NCBI RefSeq assembly: GCF_028289625.1
Contig: NZ_JANQOM010000036.1
Coordinates: forward strand, 1-52,121
Direction: 5' to 3'
Length of the DNA stretch: 52,121 bases
Source of the DNA: Winogradskyella sp.
Lineage (GTDB): Bacteria > Bacteroidota > Bacteroidia > Flavobacteriales > Flavobacteriaceae
The number at the start of each line of letters is the position of its first letter. Positions within the stretch are counted from its first letter, which is position 1. Position numbers and translations under genes: made by a program. The notes under the pieces were generated by a model that was not told the DNA's origin, did no database searches, and worked only from the letters and a program-made list of their open reading frames with translations. This document shows, in pieces, positions 34,882 to 43,629 of the stretch.

Positions 34882-35835
34882 ATGAAAAAATTAATATTAC
34901 TTCTAATAATAACTTTTTATGCAAAAAGCGCTTTTGCTCATCAAGATTTTTGGATGATTAAAGATTATGGGAATGTCAAAGTAAGAATTAAAACAGGATT
35001 TCAATATGAAGAAATTAATAAGGCATTTATATATGGACAATTAGTGGAGAAATTAGCATCTGAATTAGGTTATAAAAAACAAATTTTTCTCGATTTCAAT
35101 CATCATTATACTGGAGATTGTGAGCCAGATTATTTTATTTCATTCGATAAAGGAGCAATAAAATATACTTGGAACGGAGCAACTAATCAAAAACCGATTT
35201 TTGATAACAATACAATCGTAATCAGACAAGTTGCAAATAAGTTTGACGCTGAAACTACATTAAAACTTTCAGAATATGCAATACAAAACCTATCTGAAAT
35301 TAAATCCAATCAAGATTATATTGATTACAATAAAAACTATTGTCAATGGAGAATCAAAACGATAGATGTTTCAAAAATAAAAAATAAAATTCGTGACAAT
35401 AGGAGTAGTATTGTGAGTACAGTAATGTCCTCTAAAATAGAAAGACCTGATGCGGAATTCAAATTTGGATATACATACTATTGGCATAATGACAAATACA
35501 TAGTTTTTGAACGAGATGTTTATGGTAAGGAAACTACCGTAAAAGAATTTGATAAAATATATGATTTTAAACGTGTTGGGAATTGTATTTTTATTTTCAC
35601 TTCAGTCTCTGACTTTCTTACATTAAAAAAAACTTATGGGAGAAGACCAGAAGTAATATCTAAAAAATGGACTATTGAAAATGCTGAATTAAATTATCGC
35701 CCATATAGATTAGAACATCTTGGAGGATACAAGTATTCTATTTACTTTACCTATCATTCAGATGAAGAAGGTTGGCAACCAAAACAACAAACTCTGATTT
35801 ATGATGAATCAAGAGACAAATTAATTAAATTATAA
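34882..35835 (+). CDS. Cassette C: secreted protein, unknown (317 aa)
   Basis: A signal peptide (LILLLIITFYAKSAFA) is followed by HQDFWMIKDYGNVKVRIKTG. The protein is rich in Tyr and Lys with beta-strand character (YTYYWHNDKYIVFERDVYG; FTYHSDEEGWQPKQQTLIY). It has two Cys only, no lipobox and no recognised family. The sole gene of its cassette, whose ends match 10/10 (GTTAGCGGTA / TACCGCTAAC). The leader between site and ATG is about 100 bp, long enough for its own promoter, though no full consensus is seen. Confidence 0.65.
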   Translation: MKKLILLLIITFYAKSAFAHQDFWMIKDYGNVKVRIKTGFQYEEINKAFIYGQLVEKLASELGYKKQIFLDFNHHYTGDCEPDYFISFDKGAIKYTWNGATNQKPIFDNNTIVIRQVANKFDAETTLKLSEYAIQNLSEIKSNQDYIDYNKNYCQWRIKTIDVSKIKNKIRDNRSSIVSTVMSSKIERPDAEFKFGYTYYWHNDKYIVFERDVYGKETTVKEFDKIYDFKRVGNCIFIFTSVSDFLTLKKTYGRRPEVISKKWTIENAELNYRPYRLEHLGGYKYSIYFTYHSDEEGWQPKQQTLIYDESRDKLIKL

Positions 35836-35841
35836 AAATAC

Positions 35842-35978
35842 TACCGCTAACAATGGCTATAAGTAATTGCTTGTTCTCGCCTACTTATGAAAATCCTCGC
35901 GGATTTTCTGCTTGGTGTGTACTTGCCAAGTTAAGTGCTAACTCACGCAACTACTCATAGCCTTGACCGTTGTGTGCA
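35842..35978 (+). repeat. attC-like site 3
   Basis: Left box TACCGCTAAC, right box GTTGTGTGCA. Stem GGCTATAAGTAATTGC with GCAACTACTCATAG(CC). Tip hairpin GAAAATCC/GGATTTTC. Confidence 0.88.
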
Positions 35979-35998
35979 ATTTCGACCCTCTTAACTAA

Positions 35999-37015
35999 AT
36001 GGAAATATCGAACGATAAAAAGATAGTACTGGATAAAGATTTAAGCCCTGAAAATCTTTGCCTTTTTGGATTAAAACTAGGCGATTCAGTCGAAGAAATA
36101 CCAACAGACAAAGAAAACGGATTTCAATATGGCTCTTTGTGGATTTCATCTAACTCTGAAGCAAGTTATAGAGCTGACAGTGAGAGAAAGTCTGTAATTG
36201 TTGAATTTCTTCTTCGTGGTGAATTTCTAACGGACTTAAAATTGACCAGTCCAAGAAGAATAGTGCGAAAATTTGGCAAACCTCAAGCTATTGAAAAAAG
36301 CAATGGAACTCATTATTATTTCTACCCTGAACGAAAGTTAGTAGTTTCTTGGTGGCACGAATATGACAAATTGTTTGGTGTTTATATAGGAGACAACATC
36401 ATCAAACAAACAGAATATACTGTTAAAAATTTCCTCGACAAATACTATGAATTCAAAGCTATGGTTCCAGATTATAGAAATTGGAATCATAAAAGCTTAA
36501 AATATAACGAACCAAGACTATATCGTCTAAAAGAATTGGAATCTTTAATTCAAGCATTTGACATAGGAACAGACTTACTACAGGATTTTCAGAACAGGAA
36601 ATTTCTTGAAAGAAGAACATTGTCTGATTTTGAGCCTATTATAAAAGATATTGAAAAATATGCCCTTAATGATAAATATGAAAAAGAAAGATATCAATCT
36701 GAAATAGAAAGAGCAAAAAGCGTCAGGTGGTTTGAAATGTTAATTCAAAATTTTATGAGGTTTTCAGAAGAAATGAGAAATATTCTTAAATTCAACAGTG
36801 GAGTTTTAGAAGCAGGTTCGTTGATTTTTAGATATTCAATAAATAAAACTCAAAAACTTTTAAATGATATCGATTTAAAAGAATTAAAGGAGATAGACGA
36901 ACTACTTTGCAAAGTTCTAGACCCAAAAAGTAAAATCTTTACTAAGAGCGAATTAATTAAAAACTTCAATTTTCCTGATGTTGATTTAGAGGCAATTGAT
37001 ATGGAAAATTATTAA
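35999..37015 (+). CDS. Cassette D: cytoplasmic protein, unknown (338 aa)
   Basis: No signal peptide or membrane helix. The N-terminal half (1-140) looks like an alpha/beta module (LCLFGLKLGDSVEEIP; YGSLWISS; THYYFYPERKLVVSWWHEY) of the kind that scores DNA-uptake or toxin-immunity-like folds. The C-terminal half (150-338) is helical and charged. No family recognised with confidence. Single-gene cassette with perfect end matching (GTTGTGTGCA / TGCACACAAC). Confidence 0.62.
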   Translation: MEISNDKKIVLDKDLSPENLCLFGLKLGDSVEEIPTDKENGFQYGSLWISSNSEASYRADSERKSVIVEFLLRGEFLTDLKLTSPRRIVRKFGKPQAIEKSNGTHYYFYPERKLVVSWWHEYDKLFGVYIGDNIIKQTEYTVKNFLDKYYEFKAMVPDYRNWNHKSLKYNEPRLYRLKELESLIQAFDIGTDLLQDFQNRKFLERRTLSDFEPIIKDIEKYALNDKYEKERYQSEIERAKSVRWFEMLIQNFMRFSEEMRNILKFNSGVLEAGSLIFRYSINKTQKLLNDIDLKELKEIDELLCKVLDPKSKIFTKSELIKNFNFPDVDLEAIDMENY

Positions 37016-37022
37016 AAAAAAC

Positions 37023-37159
37023 TGCACACAACAATGGCTATAAGTAATTGCTTGTTCTCGCCTACTTTGGAAATTTCGAAGGAATTTTCAACTTGGTGCG
37101 TACTTGCAAAGTTTAGTGCTAACCCACGCAACTACTTATAGCCGAGACCGTTGTAGTGC
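37023..37159 (+). repeat. attC-like site 4
   Basis: Left box TGCACACAAC, right box GTTGTAGTGC. Best-preserved stem: GGCTATAAGTAATTGC with GCAACTACTTATAGCC (15 of 16 pairs). Tip GGAAATTTC...GGAATTTTC. Confidence 0.9.
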
Positions 37160-37161
37160 AT

Positions 37162-37818
37162 ATGAAGCAAACAGTATTTCTAATATTAATGACAATGACT
37201 TTTAATTCAGTTTCTGGACAAAATTTAAATGGAAAATGGTTATTGAAAGACATTGACCCTGGAAATGGAAAAAAAGGTTATCCTGGATTTCAACTGCTCG
37301 AAATTGAAAACGATAGTGTTCATATTTACACGGATTTTTCACTTAAAGAAAAAGCATCCACTTTAATAATGGACAATGGTGATTTGTTGAACTTAAAAAA
37401 AGAGAAAACTTCGACATACAAAGTCATTAATAAAAATAATCTGAAATGGTTTGTAAATGGAAAATCTAATGACAAAGACGCCATTTTTGAGTGTGACTTC
37501 TATCGGCTTGAACCGACAATCACAAAGCTGAAAAAAGAAGATATTGAAAAAATGACATTCGTTCTGACCGAAAACGGACGAGAGACGGAATTTGAATTTA
37601 ATAAAGAACTTTGGGACAAAGAAACACTCAAACGAATGAAACGAAAAGAGGGCGAGAAAAAAATGATTCAACAAATAGACTCAACTTTCTTTATTGTGTC
37701 ATATTTTGATGGAAAAAGGAGAAGTTCAATTCCGATTAAAGAGGTTACGCCTGAATTAATAACAATGTATGCTATTCCGACTGCACCAATGGAAATGACT
37801 GCATATCGGAAAAAATAA
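37162..37818 (+). CDS. Cassette E: secreted lipocalin-like protein, unknown (218 aa)
   Basis: Starts at ATG 37162; a GTG six bases earlier lies in the recombination box and is unlikely. A signal peptide (KQTVFLILMTMTFNSVSGQ) is followed by NLNGKWLLKDIDPGNGKKG, a pattern typical of lipocalin-like/DUF2147-type exported proteins, then beta strands alternating with Lys/Glu-rich turns. The C-terminus ITMYAIPTAPMEMTAYRKK also fits a lipocalin-like closing strand. Function unknown. Cassette ends match 9/10. Confidence 0.65.
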   Translation: MKQTVFLILMTMTFNSVSGQNLNGKWLLKDIDPGNGKKGYPGFQLLEIENDSVHIYTDFSLKEKASTLIMDNGDLLNLKKEKTSTYKVINKNNLKWFVNGKSNDKDAIFECDFYRLEPTITKLKKEDIEKMTFVLTENGRETEFEFNKELWDKETLKRMKRKEGEKKMIQQIDSTFFIVSYFDGKRRSSIPIKEVTPELITMYAIPTAPMEMTAYRKK

Positions 37819-37822
37819 ATAC

Positions 37823-37965
37823 GCACCACAACAATGGCTATAATTCATTGCTACTACTCGCCTATCCCAAAAATTAGTTTAACTTTAAACGGCTGGATTT
37901 CTACGGTCGAAAATTCCGCTGGAATTTTCAACGCAACGAAATCATAGCCGAGACCGTTCTACGCA
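37823..37965 (+). repeat. attC-like site 5
   Basis: Left box GCACCACAAC, right box GTTCTACGCA with an unusual C. Variant arm with AAATTAGTTTAACTTTAAAC, shared with site 15. Tip GAAAATTCC/GGAATTTTC; stem GGCTATaATTCATTGC / GCAACGAAATCATAGCC. Confidence 0.85.
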
Positions 37966-37979
37966 ATTTGACCTAACCA

Positions 37980-38924
37980 ATGAACATATATTTTGACTTG
38001 AACATTTTCGACCGAATTGAGAAGAAAGAAACTCTCAAAGAAAATGAACGGGATTTATATACGAAATGGGAGAATTTAGTTTTATCAGGTCAAATAGTTG
38101 TTCCTTATTCAAATGCACATCTGAATGACTTATTTCGTGGATTTCAGAAAAACCCTAACTATATAGATGGACATTTAGACAATATTGAACGGCTGACAAA
38201 AAATCTTTGTATTTGTCAATATTGGGGAAATAAAAATGCAGTTTGGCATTTCCGAGAAATTAGAGAGTTTTTTAATGAGAAGAACTCTGAATGGGAATTT
38301 GAACCCAATTCATTTGGCGAACTTTTCGATTCGGATTTAGGAATTCCAAATCCATTATTGCTTTACAAAATGATTCCACTACCAAAAGAATGGAAATTAG
38401 GTTATCGACAAGACCCAATGTTTGGAATAATGTATCCAAAATCGAAAACCGAAAACAATATGTATGCATTAATGGAAGATATTTTCAACTTTCAAAGTCG
38501 CCTGAAATCGGACTATAGCCTTTACAAGTCATTTAAAGCAAATTTAATGCGAAGTATGAATAAGCTAAAGAATAACAAGGAAATGCTCAAAGCTGTAAAA
38601 CAAAACTTCAAGGATTTACCCAAACATTTAGACATTTTTGAGATTTCGGATTTATATGGACCAAAATCTAAAACAAGCGAAAACGACAATTATTCAAAAC
38701 TGATAGAAACGTTTTATAAATACGACCTAAAAGGATATAAATCTGATGGGAATTTTAATAATATGTTCGATGATTCTTTACATACGTTTTACGGAGCACA
38801 TTGCGACTATTTTGTAACGAATGACGACAGATGTAAATACAAAGCGGAAAAAACATACGAACGATTAAAAATAAATACGATTGTAATTAAAGCAAATGAA
38901 ATTGACCGAATAAAAACTGCGTAG
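37980..38924 (+). CDS. Cassette F: PIN-like nuclease-fold protein, candidate toxin/defence protein (314 aa)
   Basis: A cytoplasmic protein. The N-terminus MNIYFDLNIFDRI supplies the first acidic residue after a hydrophobic strand. PYSNAHLNDLF gives the helix with the second. The C-terminal DSLHTFYGAHCDYFVTNDDRC followed by NTIVIKANE resembles the last PIN acidic cluster (D...D-Y-F-V-T-x-D). PIN-domain proteins are Mg2+-dependent RNases, often toxins. No antitoxin is in the same cassette. The assignment is by motif pattern only; the central helical region (about 90-220) is unlike small VapC toxins. Cassette ends match 10/10, including an unusual C (GTTCTACGCA / TGCGTAGAAC). Confidence 0.6.
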   Translation: MNIYFDLNIFDRIEKKETLKENERDLYTKWENLVLSGQIVVPYSNAHLNDLFRGFQKNPNYIDGHLDNIERLTKNLCICQYWGNKNAVWHFREIREFFNEKNSEWEFEPNSFGELFDSDLGIPNPLLLYKMIPLPKEWKLGYRQDPMFGIMYPKSKTENNMYALMEDIFNFQSRLKSDYSLYKSFKANLMRSMNKLKNNKEMLKAVKQNFKDLPKHLDIFEISDLYGPKSKTSENDNYSKLIETFYKYDLKGYKSDGNFNNMFDDSLHTFYGAHCDYFVTNDDRCKYKAEKTYERLKINTIVIKANEIDRIKTA

Positions 38925-39055
38925 AACAATGTGTATAATTCATTGCTAGTTAAAACCTACTTACGAAAATTCCAGCGGAATTTTCTATATGTGATTATTT
39001 GCTAACTTTAGTGCTGAAACACGCAACGAAATCATACACTTTACCGTTGTGGGTA
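38918..39055 (+). repeat. attC-like site 6
   Basis: Left box TGCGTAGAAC overlaps the stop of the preceding gene; right box GTTGTGGGTA. Stem GTGTATAATTCATTGC with GCAACGAAATCATACAC. Tip GAAAATTCC/GGAATTTTC. Confidence 0.88.
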
Positions 39056-39106
39056 ATTTAACGCAACTGTTCAGAACAATTGACATCTATTGAGAAAAAG
39101 CATACT

Positions 39107-39820
39107 ATGAAAATAAAATTTGAGTACTCATTAATACTATTTTTGATGTTATTGCCAACTTCTTGTGAAGATACATTTGAACCAAGCGGAATAGAAACAA
39201 GAGTTTTCGGGCGAATGTATGATAGCCAAAATGGCTTATCCTTAACAAACCATAAGTTGAGAATAGGCGAATACAATCTAGTACCTGGATTTGGTTCAGC
39301 ACCGAATATTGACTTCATTCAATATGTTGATTCGACAACTACAGATTCATCTGGTTTTTTTGATTTTGTTTTTACTACAAGCGGACAAGGCGACAGATAT
39401 CAATTAGAGGTCGATTTTGACTTTGATACTTACGCCACCAATGATGGAAATTTCTTTGGATTATTAAATCAAGAATATCATACTGAATTAGAAAATTTAG
39501 GAGAAGACACAGAAATAAATTACGAGGTACTTTTTGTATTTCCTGTAAGTCTTAAAATTACACTTGATTCTGACGTTCAATTTTTACCAATCAGAATTCG
39601 AGAACCATATTACCGAGCGACAAATAATTTGACTGAAACAGGAGTTGAGAACGTTCGCTTGTATTATGTTGACAAAAATTCGAGTTGGCAAGTTGAATTA
39701 ACAAGAACGACATCCGAAGGACAAGCACAACATGTGATTTTTGATATGCCAGCAACTAACAGCACCGAATTAACTGAATTTGAATTTTATGTCAACGACA
39801 ATGATTTTGTTGACTATTAA
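39107..39820 (+). CDS. Cassette G: lipoprotein, unknown (237 aa)
   Basis: From ATG 39107 the signal peptide ends with the lipobox LLPTSC (Cys about 20) and EDTFEPSG. A TTG at 39080 would lengthen the signal region improbably. The mature part starts with TRVFGRMYDSQNGLSLTNHK, like carboxypeptidase-regulatory (peptidase-associated) beta-sandwich modules, and continues with Asp/Thr-rich strands. Unknown function. Cassette ends match 9/10. Confidence 0.66.
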   Translation: MKIKFEYSLILFLMLLPTSCEDTFEPSGIETRVFGRMYDSQNGLSLTNHKLRIGEYNLVPGFGSAPNIDFIQYVDSTTTDSSGFFDFVFTTSGQGDRYQLEVDFDFDTYATNDGNFFGLLNQEYHTELENLGEDTEINYEVLFVFPVSLKITLDSDVQFLPIRIREPYYRATNNLTETGVENVRLYYVDKNSSWQVELTRTTSEGQAQHVIFDMPATNSTELTEFEFYVNDNDFVDY

Positions 39821-39825
39821 AAAAC

Positions 39826-39963
39826 TACTCACAACAATGGCTATAAACAATTGCTATTACAGGCTTATTCTGAAAATTCCCGCGGGAATTTTCAGCTTGG
39901 TGTGTACTTGCAAAGTTAAGTGCTAAACCACGCAACTACTCATAGCCGGAGACGTTAGGCACA
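39826..39963 (+). repeat. attC-like site 7
   Basis: Left box TACTCACAAC, right box GTTAGGCACA; the right box fits the classic GTTRRRY. Perfect tip GAAAATTCCC/GGGAATTTTC. Stem GGCTATaAaCAATTGC / GCAACTACTCATAGCC. Confidence 0.88.
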
Positions 39964-39966
39964 ATT

Positions 39967-41160
39967 ATGAAAATCACCCTGAACATATTGATTCTACTAT
40001 TGACTTTTTGTGTTCAAGGTCAAATTTCAGAATCTTGGAATTTGGATATTGACAGCTACACTCATAATTCCTCAAACTATGCTTCCAAATTCCCACCAAT
40101 AGAAACAGCCAAATTCTCGAATGGAGATTTTGTTGTTTTATCCCAAAATGGAAGTTTAGCAAGATTTAAAAATAGCGGAACAATAATCTGGAAAAAAGAA
40201 ATTGAGACTTGCGCTCAACAAAGAGTAATAATAGACTCAAACAATGATATTATTTTGAGTTGCGGAACTGAAATAACCAAATTTGACACTAACGGACAAA
40301 TAATTTGGAATAAAGACTATTCAGATATATTCAGCAAAAAATATTTGACCTTTGATGCCATTACATCGGACAACGAAAACTTATATGTCGCTGGTCATTT
40401 TTTTCATTCAAAATTTATTTGTCAGCTTGGTATAGATAAAAATGGAGGTGTTCTTTGGAAAACTAAATTCAAACAAAAAGTAGATTATGAGTTTTCATTT
40501 TTGCCACCTAAACAAATAGTTGTCTTTAATGAAAAAATCTATATTCTTGCTCACCATTATACTAAATCAAATTCGTTTATTTATTCTTCAAATCTTAATG
40601 GTAAGAAACGAGCTGATAGCTGGTTTTACTTCAAAATAAAGAGATTAAAACCATTCGATAATTCCTTATTTGCTTTAGGTCATCTAAATAGTCTTAAAGA
40701 CAAAATAGGTTTTGGGAAAATTGAAGAAAACTTATCCTTATCAAATGTTTCAGAATTTGAACTACCGAGAAATTATGATTACGAAAAAGCCATACTATAT
40801 TGGGCTACCACACCACCAACAAAAGAAGAATTCGATAAAAAGTATATTACTTCATACGACATTAATGATTTTGAATTTTTAAGTTCTCACAATTTGTTGA
40901 TAGTCGGAAATTCATATGGAAAACCTTTGATTTTAAATTTGGGTTTGAACAACGGAATTAATTGGAGCGTGGACAATTTAGATAAAAGATATTTTAAGTT
41001 TAACAACAAATACACTAATCATTATTACGTTTTACATTCTATCAAAAAAAGCGAGAATGATTATTTGATTTCAGGAATTAGTGAAGAACAAGATGACCAA
41101 GAAGATATGTTTGTGAATTACATAAACTTATTTGTTCGAAAAATAAAAATGGAAAAATAA
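39967..41160 (+). CDS. Cassette H: secreted beta-propeller-like protein, unknown (397 aa)
   Basis: A signal peptide (ITLNILILLLTFCVQGQ) is followed by repeated blades of the type NGDFVVLSQNGSLARFKNSGTIIWKKE, TEITKFDTNGQIIWNKDYS and IDKNGGVLWKTKF. The recurring G-x-x-x-W-x-K ends are usual for PQQ/WD40-like quinoprotein-type propellers in Bacteroidota. No enzyme motif. Single-gene cassette with a perfect end match and classic integron boxes (GTTAGGCACA / TGTGCCTAAC). Confidence 0.68.
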   Translation: MKITLNILILLLTFCVQGQISESWNLDIDSYTHNSSNYASKFPPIETAKFSNGDFVVLSQNGSLARFKNSGTIIWKKEIETCAQQRVIIDSNNDIILSCGTEITKFDTNGQIIWNKDYSDIFSKKYLTFDAITSDNENLYVAGHFFHSKFICQLGIDKNGGVLWKTKFKQKVDYEFSFLPPKQIVVFNEKIYILAHHYTKSNSFIYSSNLNGKKRADSWFYFKIKRLKPFDNSLFALGHLNSLKDKIGFGKIEENLSLSNVSEFELPRNYDYEKAILYWATTPPTKEEFDKKYITSYDINDFEFLSSHNLLIVGNSYGKPLILNLGLNNGINWSVDNLDKRYFKFNNKYTNHYYVLHSIKKSENDYLISGISEEQDDQEDMFVNYINLFVRKIKMEK

Positions 41161-41161
41161 C

Positions 41162-41363
41162 TGTGCCTAACAACGCGTATAGCTCATTGCTATTCAGTCG
41201 CTTAGCCGAAGTTATAGCGTATTTGGAAAGTCGCCAAATTTTTAAATTTGACGATTTCCAACAAAAAAGATAAATAGTAAAATTTAAAAATCTGGCTTGT
41301 GCTTAAACCGAAAATAATCGCTAATTTATACGCAACGAGCCATACACAAAACCGTTAGGCAAC
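41162..41363 (+). repeat. attC-like site 8 (long variant)
   Basis: Left box TGTGCCTAAC (contains GCCTAAC = RYYYAAC), right box GTTAGGCAAC (GTTAGGC = GTTRRRY). About 200 bp with enlarged central loops (GGAAAGTCGCCAAAT...ATTTGACGATTTCC). Confidence 0.82.
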
Positions 41364-41382
41364 ATTAAAACCAAATCAACGA

Positions 41383-41778
41383 ATGAAAAGAACAACATTT
41401 TTATTATTAGCAATTCTACCAATTTTGACTTACGGACAAAGCGAATTTTGTGAAAAGAGCTTTGGAGAAAGTTACTATCCACTAAAAATTGGATTTGAAA
41501 AACATACTGACCACGCAATTAAATTTTCAGAAATTGGACTTGAAATTGCGAATAACCATAAAGATTGGTTTGCTTACAAAAAGTCTTTAAACCCAAAAAT
41601 GGATTATGTAAAATGGGTTGGTGTTGGAATCGCTGGATTGTCTCTGATTTGGAATATTTATCAAGGAATTACGAATAGTAAATTAAGAGATGATAATCGA
41701 ATTCTCGGAGATGAGATTGAAGCGTTGGAAAAGGAAAATGCTGGTTTGGAACAATTATTAAAAAAAGCACAGGAATGA
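41383..41778 (+). CDS. Cassette I, gene 1: exported membrane/coiled-coil protein (131 aa)
   Basis: A signal-like N-terminus (RTTFLLLAILPILTYGQ) is followed by a polar region, one membrane helix (about 78-95, WVGVGIAGLSLIWNIYQGI) and a C-terminal heptad coiled coil (RDDNRILGDEIEALEKENAGLEQLLKK). No family recognised. Its TGA overlaps the ATG of the next gene (ATGA), so this is a two-gene cassette, exceptional in this array. Confidence 0.62.
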   Translation: MKRTTFLLLAILPILTYGQSEFCEKSFGESYYPLKIGFEKHTDHAIKFSEIGLEIANNHKDWFAYKKSLNPKMDYVKWVGVGIAGLSLIWNIYQGITNSKLRDDNRILGDEIEALEKENAGLEQLLKKAQE

Positions 41779-42155
41779 GTTGGGATGTTGTACTTTTTAA
41801 TTCAAAACAGAAAATAGAATCGGTTGCTGAACTGGACGAAAACCAACTCGAACCAACTGATTTTAGCGGAATATTAGAAAAATCATTTGACCAATTAAAA
41901 AAGGACGGAAATCACAGAGAAATAATCGGAACTGATTTTACAATTGACTTTTTTGCCGACAACGAGCATTCAAGCAATTTTATGCTTTCACTATACTGAG
42001 AAAATGCAGTTTATGCCTTGATTGAATTATCGAAAAAGTATAATTGGCAGATTTACGACTCTGGAATTGATGGAATGATTGACTTGGAAAATCCCGAAAA
42101 TAACGGATTTGACAATCACAGAAAATATGTTGAACAGATATTAAAAAATAAATAA
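41775..42155 (+). pseudogene. Cassette I, gene 2: small conserved protein broken by an in-frame TGA
   Basis: The frame runs MSWDVVLFNSKQKIESVAEL to MLSLY, then TGA at 41997-41999, then continues open in the same frame (ENAVYALIELSKKYNWQIYD ... LKNK) to TAA at 42153-42155. I recall intact flavobacterial proteins of this length and opening (MSWDVVLFNSKQ) with Gly at this place, so a GGA to TGA change is the simplest explanation. The complete product would be about 126 residues. Alternatives: sequencing error, or a truncated functional 74-residue product. Its cassette ends match poorly (7/10). Confidence 0.7.
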
Positions 42156-42159
42156 AAAC

Positions 42160-42294
42160 GTTGTACAACAATGGCTATAAGTAATTGCTTGTTCTCGCCT
42201 ACTTCTGAAAATCCTCACGGATTTTCAGTTTGGTGCGTACTTGCAAAGTTAAGTGCTAAGCCACGCAACTACTCATAGCCTAACCGTTAGCCTT
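42160..42294 (+). repeat. attC-like site 9
   Basis: Left box GTTGTACAAC, right box GTTAGCCTTC. Stem GGCTATAAGTAATTGC / GCAACTACTCATAGCC. Tip GAAAATCC/GGATTTTC. Confidence 0.88.
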
Positions 42295-42315
42295 CATTTA
42301 ACCAAACTGAACTCA

Positions 42316-42723
42316 ATGAAAAAAAACATTTACGGAATTGCAATTACAATTATTAGCATCATAAATATTCTCTTTATGATTTTCTGCTTTTTTGTGTACG
42401 ATATGGGACTGAATAATAATATCTACATAATTGGCGGAACGATTATTTCAATTGGACTTTTAATTCTACTGTTCAAAAACAATGTTTATGGATACATTGG
42501 AACAATAATCTTCTACGGAATTCAAATGTTTGGAACTGAATTGATTTTCGAAAATTTCCGATATGGACTTATTCTGCGCTCTGAATCCGATGGTAGTGTG
42601 AATTCGACTGACTTTCAGCTGGATTTAAATACTACAGCGATACTTTTAGCGATTTTAGGAATATTAGGCTTTATGAGATATAAAAAACTGACTGAATTAA
42701 AAGCGGAATCTAAAACTGAATAA
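42316..42723 (+). CDS. Cassette J: four-helix membrane protein, unknown (135 aa)
   Basis: ATG 42316 is chosen because the open frame further upstream lies inside the recombination site. There are four hydrophobic segments (about 3-29, 34-54, 58-80 and 107-123) and a charged tail. No family recognised. Ends of the cassette match 9/10 (GTTAGCCTTC / AAAGGCTAAC). Similar in size and build to cassette A but without clear sequence likeness. Confidence 0.65.
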   Translation: MKKNIYGIAITIISIINILFMIFCFFVYDMGLNNNIYIIGGTIISIGLLILLFKNNVYGYIGTIIFYGIQMFGTELIFENFRYGLILRSESDGSVNSTDFQLDLNTTAILLAILGILGFMRYKKLTELKAESKTE

Positions 42724-42730
42724 AAAAACG

Positions 42731-42867
42731 AAAGGCTAACAATGGCTATAAGTAATTGCTTCTACTCGCCTACTTTGGAAATTCCTGCGGAATTTCCAAC
42801 TCGGTGCGTACTTGCAAAGTTAATCGCTAACCCACGCAACTACTCATAGCCGAGAACGTTGTACGCA
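42731..42867 (+). repeat. attC-like site 10
   Basis: Left box AAAGGCTAAC, right box GTTGTACGCA. Perfect tip GGAAATTCC/GGAATTTCC (a covarying version of the tips in sites 2 and 7). Stem as in site 9. Confidence 0.9.
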
Positions 42868-42899
42868 AGCTGAACAAAACCCTACCTAAAAATCTACTA

Positions 42900-43610
42900 A
42901 TGAAGTCTAATCAGATAAAAATATTATTATGCCTATTCGTAGTTCTGCTATTATTTGGTTGTAAAAGTTTTCTTTTTCAACACTATGAGTTGTACAACAA
43001 TTCATATTCGGAAAAAGGACGAAATTTGACTTATCACAAAAAGCAATATCAAAAAATTGACTCAATTCAATTAAACGAAATCAGAATTTGTAAAAAAAGA
43101 AATAAGGATACTCTTAGTGTTACCAATACAGATGGAGATATTATTTTTGATTTAACTACTATAAAAAAATCACTCGAGAAATCTCTAAATAGTAGATGGA
43201 AAAACATACAATATTATCAAGGTCTAAATGATGAATGGAACACAAGCTGTAAGAGCCTAAAGCGAAAAAACTTATTGGATAAAAAACTCTTGCCAAAAAG
43301 TTATACGAGCAAAAAATATCATTTATTACTTTCATTTAATATAGAATACACAATAGAGAAAAATCTTGATATTAGTGGTGTTTGGGGAACATCTACATAT
43401 CAAGACATAGGTGATAATATTTCTAAAGTGGAATATGAACTGGTTTCAGCATTATTTTATAGAGACTCTCTGTTGTATATGGGTAATCAAAAATATAGGT
43501 ATTGGTTTTCCAGTAAACGTAGTGAAAAAATAGAGCACGAAATTCCTGAAAATATTATTGACAGTTTAGTAACAAAGAGTTTGGTTGACTATAATAAAAG
43601 ATTAAATTAA
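42900..43610 (+). CDS. Cassette K: lipoprotein, unknown (236 aa)
   Basis: A signal peptide ends with the lipobox LLLFGC (Cys about 21). The mature part is Lys/Tyr/Ser-rich with a mid region YHLLLSFNIEYTIEKNLDISG and a closing helix-rich segment (IPENIIDSLVTKSLVDYNKRL). No recognised family. The cassette end is degenerate: only CAGCTT and ACAA of the expected complement to its start GTTGTACGCAAGCTG remain (about 43629-43643). Confidence 0.62.
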   Translation: MKSNQIKILLCLFVVLLLFGCKSFLFQHYELYNNSYSEKGRNLTYHKKQYQKIDSIQLNEIRICKKRNKDTLSVTNTDGDIIFDLTTIKKSLEKSLNSRWKNIQYYQGLNDEWNTSCKSLKRKNLLDKKLLPKSYTSKKYHLLLSFNIEYTIEKNLDISGVWGTSTYQDIGDNISKVEYELVSALFYRDSLLYMGNQKYRYWFSSKRSEKIEHEIPENIIDSLVTKSLVDYNKRLN

Positions 43611-43629
43611 ATGATACCGGAAATAAAGT

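Noticed and set aside
41997..41999. TGA read as selenocysteine or other recoding
   Set aside because: No stem-loop of SECIS type is obvious after the codon, family memory places Gly there, and the gene sits in a cassette under weak selection; a nonsense mutation is simpler.
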